Of a stretch of DNA of 31,297 nucleotides, positions 29,609 through 31,297 are shown piece by piece. The notes below the pieces were generated by a model. The model saw only the letters and a list, made by a program, of their open reading frames with translations, had not been told where the DNA came from and searched no databases. The stretch is taken from positions 1-31,297 of the IMG/VR virus record IMGVR_UViG_3300045994_000108. One strand, written 5' to 3'. The DNA comes from a virus. The translations under genes and the position numbers were made by a program. Each line of letters opens with the position of its first letter. Position 1 is the stretch's first letter.

Positions 29609-29829
29609 TCGAGTCTCACTGTTAAATTTGCATCCCAAATAAACTGGCGCTTTGATCTGCCTTTCACCTGCCCCATTTCGAGCAACCTCCACTCTTTGCA
29701 TGAATCCTTGATCGCATCCTTCGGCGGCTTATCGGTACCAGTCTTTGTCATCGGCTGCAGCCAGCACTCGCCCTTTCCTTTGTGCGGACGGTGCGGGACG
29801 TAATAGCGGCAACCGATGCAATTTGGCAT
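29605..29829 (-). CDS. Small cysteine-containing protein, unknown
   Basis: 74 aa. Four Cys are seen (C4, C7, C22 and C44, in NCIGCRYY, GECWLQP and DSCKEW), a pattern that could hold a zinc ion. The rest is basic. Small C-x-x-C proteins of this kind are frequent in the ninR-like region before phage Q genes. It starts overlapping the upstream stop (TAATG) and its stop overlaps the next start. No function assigned. Confidence 0.7.
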   Translation of the reverse strand: MPNCIGCRYYVPHRPHKGKGECWLQPMTKTGTDKPPKDAIKDSCKEWRLLEMGQVKGRSKRQFIWDANLTVRLE

Positions 29830-30050
29830 TAGCGCCCATCCCTTTCAAAAATTGCACCACGTAAATAGCAGGACAGGTCTAGCGCCTCTTGATACGCATC
29901 GACCAACATATCCCTGCCGTTGTTTGCCTGAAGCGGCGTGCCGTAACGCTCACGACCTACCGCATCACGCTCTTTCATATCCGCCTGCACCAAATCCCAT
30001 ATTGCTGGGTTACTGTTCGGTACCGGCGCTGGCTGATCATTAATTCTCAT
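29829..30050 (-). CDS. Small phage protein, possibly nucleotide pyrophosphohydrolase-like
   Basis: 73 aa. It contains AIWDLVQADMKERDAVGRER, YGTPLQANNGRDMLVDAYQE and LDLSCYLRGAIFERDG. The YGTPL-x-x-x-NGRD-x-L-x-D-AYQE-x-LDL pattern is a recurring early phage family, helical and reminiscent of MazG-type all-alpha NTP pyrophosphatases, in which acidic residues bind Mg. That link is tentative. It overlaps its neighbours by 1-4 nt in the same early transcript. Confidence 0.72.
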   Translation of the reverse strand: MRINDQPAPVPNSNPAIWDLVQADMKERDAVGRERYGTPLQANNGRDMLVDAYQEALDLSCYLRGAIFERDGR

Positions 30051-30337
30051 GCCGTTAGCTCCTTATTTAAATTGATCACACCATCGATCCCGTTAATCAC
30101 AACAACGCGACCCTGCCATCCGGCATGAAAATCCTGCTCATCCGGTGTCAATGCTTGAGCTGACGGGCATTTGCTCCCATCCTTGATTTCAACCAGTATC
30201 GATTGGTGGTTTTTCGATACCAGGATGTCCGGACACCCTTTGCCGATTGTGTGCAGATGCAGCACGGACCAACCGAACTTACGGAATGCGGAAACTATCT
30301 CCGGCTGGTTTTTATCTATGCGCGCTGCAACCCTCAT
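30047..30337 (-). CDS. PD-(D/E)XK nuclease, VRR-NUC / resolvase-like
   Basis: 96 aa. The active-site pattern is E13, then GCPD37 after HLHTIGKG, then the E50-I-K52 pair in SILVEIKDG, followed by a LTPDEQDFHAGW helix typical of VRR-NUC phage nucleases. Such small proteins cut branched DNA (Holliday junctions or replication intermediates) or act as repair nucleases. The overlap with the rdgC-like stop and with the next gene suggests one recombination or replication operon. Confidence 0.85.
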   Translation of the reverse strand: MRVAARIDKNQPEIVSAFRKFGWSVLHLHTIGKGCPDILVSKNHQSILVEIKDGSKCPSAQALTPDEQDFHAGWQGRVVVINGIDGVINLNKELTA

Positions 30338-31239
30338 TACTTCGCTTCCTGCTCGCCGCCCAGTACATCAAGCATGCTGATGATCAACTTCGCCAGCTCG
30401 CCAGCCATCAGCGTGAAATCAAGCTCAAACATCTCCTCTGCTGTGTCGGCCAGCGTGGTGGATTCTTCCTTGATGATGTCCAGGAACTCGATGCGCTTGA
30501 TCTGCATCTGCTCAGTGAGGACGAATGAGATCCGGTCGTTCCATGTCATGCCGAGACGGGTTGAACGCTTGCCGGCTGCGATATGCGCAAGGATTTCTTC
30601 GCCGTCGAGCGCGTGTTTTGCGTAACGAACGGTTGCGTGACTCTCGCCGGTGGCGCGCAGCTCTAAATCACGATCAATGGTGAATCCAGCTGGAGCCGCA
30701 TCACCGGCCAGCCAGTCGGTCATTGCTGCAACGGGTGAAAGCTCAGTGTGAATCGACTTGATCGCCAGCCCGTCGATAGTTTTGTGCAGCAGCTCGATCA
30801 ACTCTTCAGCACGACCGACAGACGGCGCATCGATGATCAAGCGACCGGCTTTCGTGTCGATCCATGCGAAGGTGACACGCTGGGTTGAGAATGCCCGGGG
30901 CAACAACTCTTCAGTGATGGCCTCCTTGATATTCTTCAGCTCACGGCGTCCTACCTTGTAGCCCTGTTGCGCTTCGATATCAGCGACACGCTCTTTGGTG
31001 AACCGATTGATCACAGATGCCGGCAACAGCTTTGTTTCCGCACCCATGGCAAACAGGATGTGACCGGAAGACTCAAACACCATGCGATCATCACCACGGC
31101 ACGATACCCAGCCCTTGTTTTGCTTGTCGATGCCAGCGCATGAAACCAGCAGTTTTGATGCAAGCGCTTCGCTCAATGATGCGGCGGTGATAGCGGCGGC
31201 AATCTGAATCCGATACGCAAATACGTTCTTGAAAAACAT
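30337..31239 (-). CDS. rdgC: RdgC-like recombination-associated protein
   Basis: 300 aa, close to the ~300 aa of bacterial RdgC. It starts MFFKNVFAYRI like RdgC (W/F-FKN) and has the central VGRRELKNIKEAITEELLPR, then AFSTQRVTFAWIDTKAGRLI and VGRAEELIELLHKT, followed by RLGMTWNDRISFVLTEQMQI. RdgC forms a ring around DNA and limits RecA loading. Phage copies may protect replicating DNA from host recombination. Residues 26-50 differ from typical RdgC, with a shortened loop before GWVSCRGDD. A GAGGGAG ribosome-binding site precedes the ATG. Confidence 0.92.
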   Translation of the reverse strand: MFFKNVFAYRIQIAAAITAASLSEALASKLLVSCAGIDKQNKGWVSCRGDDRMVFESSGHILFAMGAETKLLPASVINRFTKERVADIEAQQGYKVGRRELKNIKEAITEELLPRAFSTQRVTFAWIDTKAGRLIIDAPSVGRAEELIELLHKTIDGLAIKSIHTELSPVAAMTDWLAGDAAPAGFTIDRDLELRATGESHATVRYAKHALDGEEILAHIAAGKRSTRLGMTWNDRISFVLTEQMQIKRIEFLDIIKEESTTLADTAEEMFELDFTLMAGELAKLIISMLDVLGGEQEAK

Positions 31240-31242
31240 GTT

Positions 31243-31297
31243 TTACTCCCTCGTGTTGTTTAAAATTCTGTCGCACATTTCCATCAGGCTGATCTGC
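31243..31297 (-). CDS. C-terminal end of an upstream early gene (partial)
   Basis: On the minus strand a frame enters from the right edge and ends at TAA 31245-31243 after about 17 codons (QISLMEMCDRILNNTRE), 3 nt before the rdgC ATG. The rdgC ribosome-binding site lies within its last codons, as in a tightly packed operon. Too little is visible to name it, and a non-coding leader is not excluded. Confidence 0.4.
   Translation of the reverse strand, partial: QISLMEMCDRILNNTRE

Noticed and set aside
29609-29701. Longer form of the small basic protein
   Set aside because: It overlaps the upstream gene by 97 bp; the ATG at 29608 makes the usual 4-nt overlap.

Overview
The window is a large part of a temperate, contractile-tailed (myovirus-type) phage genome. 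The host is probably a beta- or gammaproteobacterium. The evidence is a phage RdgC homologue (a family largely confined to those classes), an SSB with a proteobacterial DDDIPF acidic tip, Rz/Rz1-type spanins, and an attachment site that copies the 3' end of what looks like a proline tRNA (C1-G72, A73, encoded CCA). No rRNA gene, complete tRNA gene, CRISPR array or insertion sequence was seen.

Layout. (1) Positions 1-4734, plus strand, form an accessory and integration operon. It runs from the 3' end of a diversity-generating retroelement (DGR) target gene, through a MutS-domain/Avd-like fusion protein, the template repeat (TR), the DGR reverse transcriptase, SSB, an unknown coiled-coil protein and an excisionase-like protein, to a tyrosine integrase. 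Most junctions are stop/start overlaps. (2) Positions 4735-4913 hold an uninterrupted attP: a tRNA 3'-end core flanked by integrase arm-like direct repeats. (3) Positions 4914-28737, minus strand, are the late operon. Read in the direction of transcription it holds TerS, TerL, a fibre-like protein, portal, minor head proteins, scaffold, major capsid, connectors, then a Mu-ordered tail module: terminator, sheath, tube, frameshifted chaperone, tape measure, baseplate hub and spike, W, J, I, fibre and fibre chaperone. Lysis genes (GH19 endolysin, small membrane protein, nested spanins) come last. (4) Positions 28738-28911 hold a strong sigma70-type promoter followed by a terminator, just downstream of a Q-like antiterminator gene; this is the lambdoid pR'-tR' arrangement. 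(5) Positions 28912-31297, minus strand, are the end of the early region: Q-like regulator, small proteins, a PD-(D/E)XK nuclease and RdgC.

The most notable system is the DGR. The last 37 bp of the variable repeat (1-37) align without gaps to TR 1063-1099. They differ at six positions, all adenines in the TR that are G in the variable repeat, while every G, C and T is conserved. This is the signature of adenine-specific mutagenic retrohoming. The accessory protein is unusual: a MutS domain-I-like N-terminus joined to an Avd-like helical-bundle C-terminus. The RT gene is translationally coupled to a phage SSB gene. The target gene lies in this plus-strand operon and not among the minus-strand tail genes, and its start is outside the window.

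Other points worth attention are a canonical -1 slippery site that extends the tail chaperone by 56 residues, a family of terminator-plus-ribosome-binding-site cassettes in the late operon, a 49-codon gene broken by one extra base upstream of the sheath gene, an antisense membrane-protein ORF inside the tail operon, and a fibre-like protein between terminase and portal.
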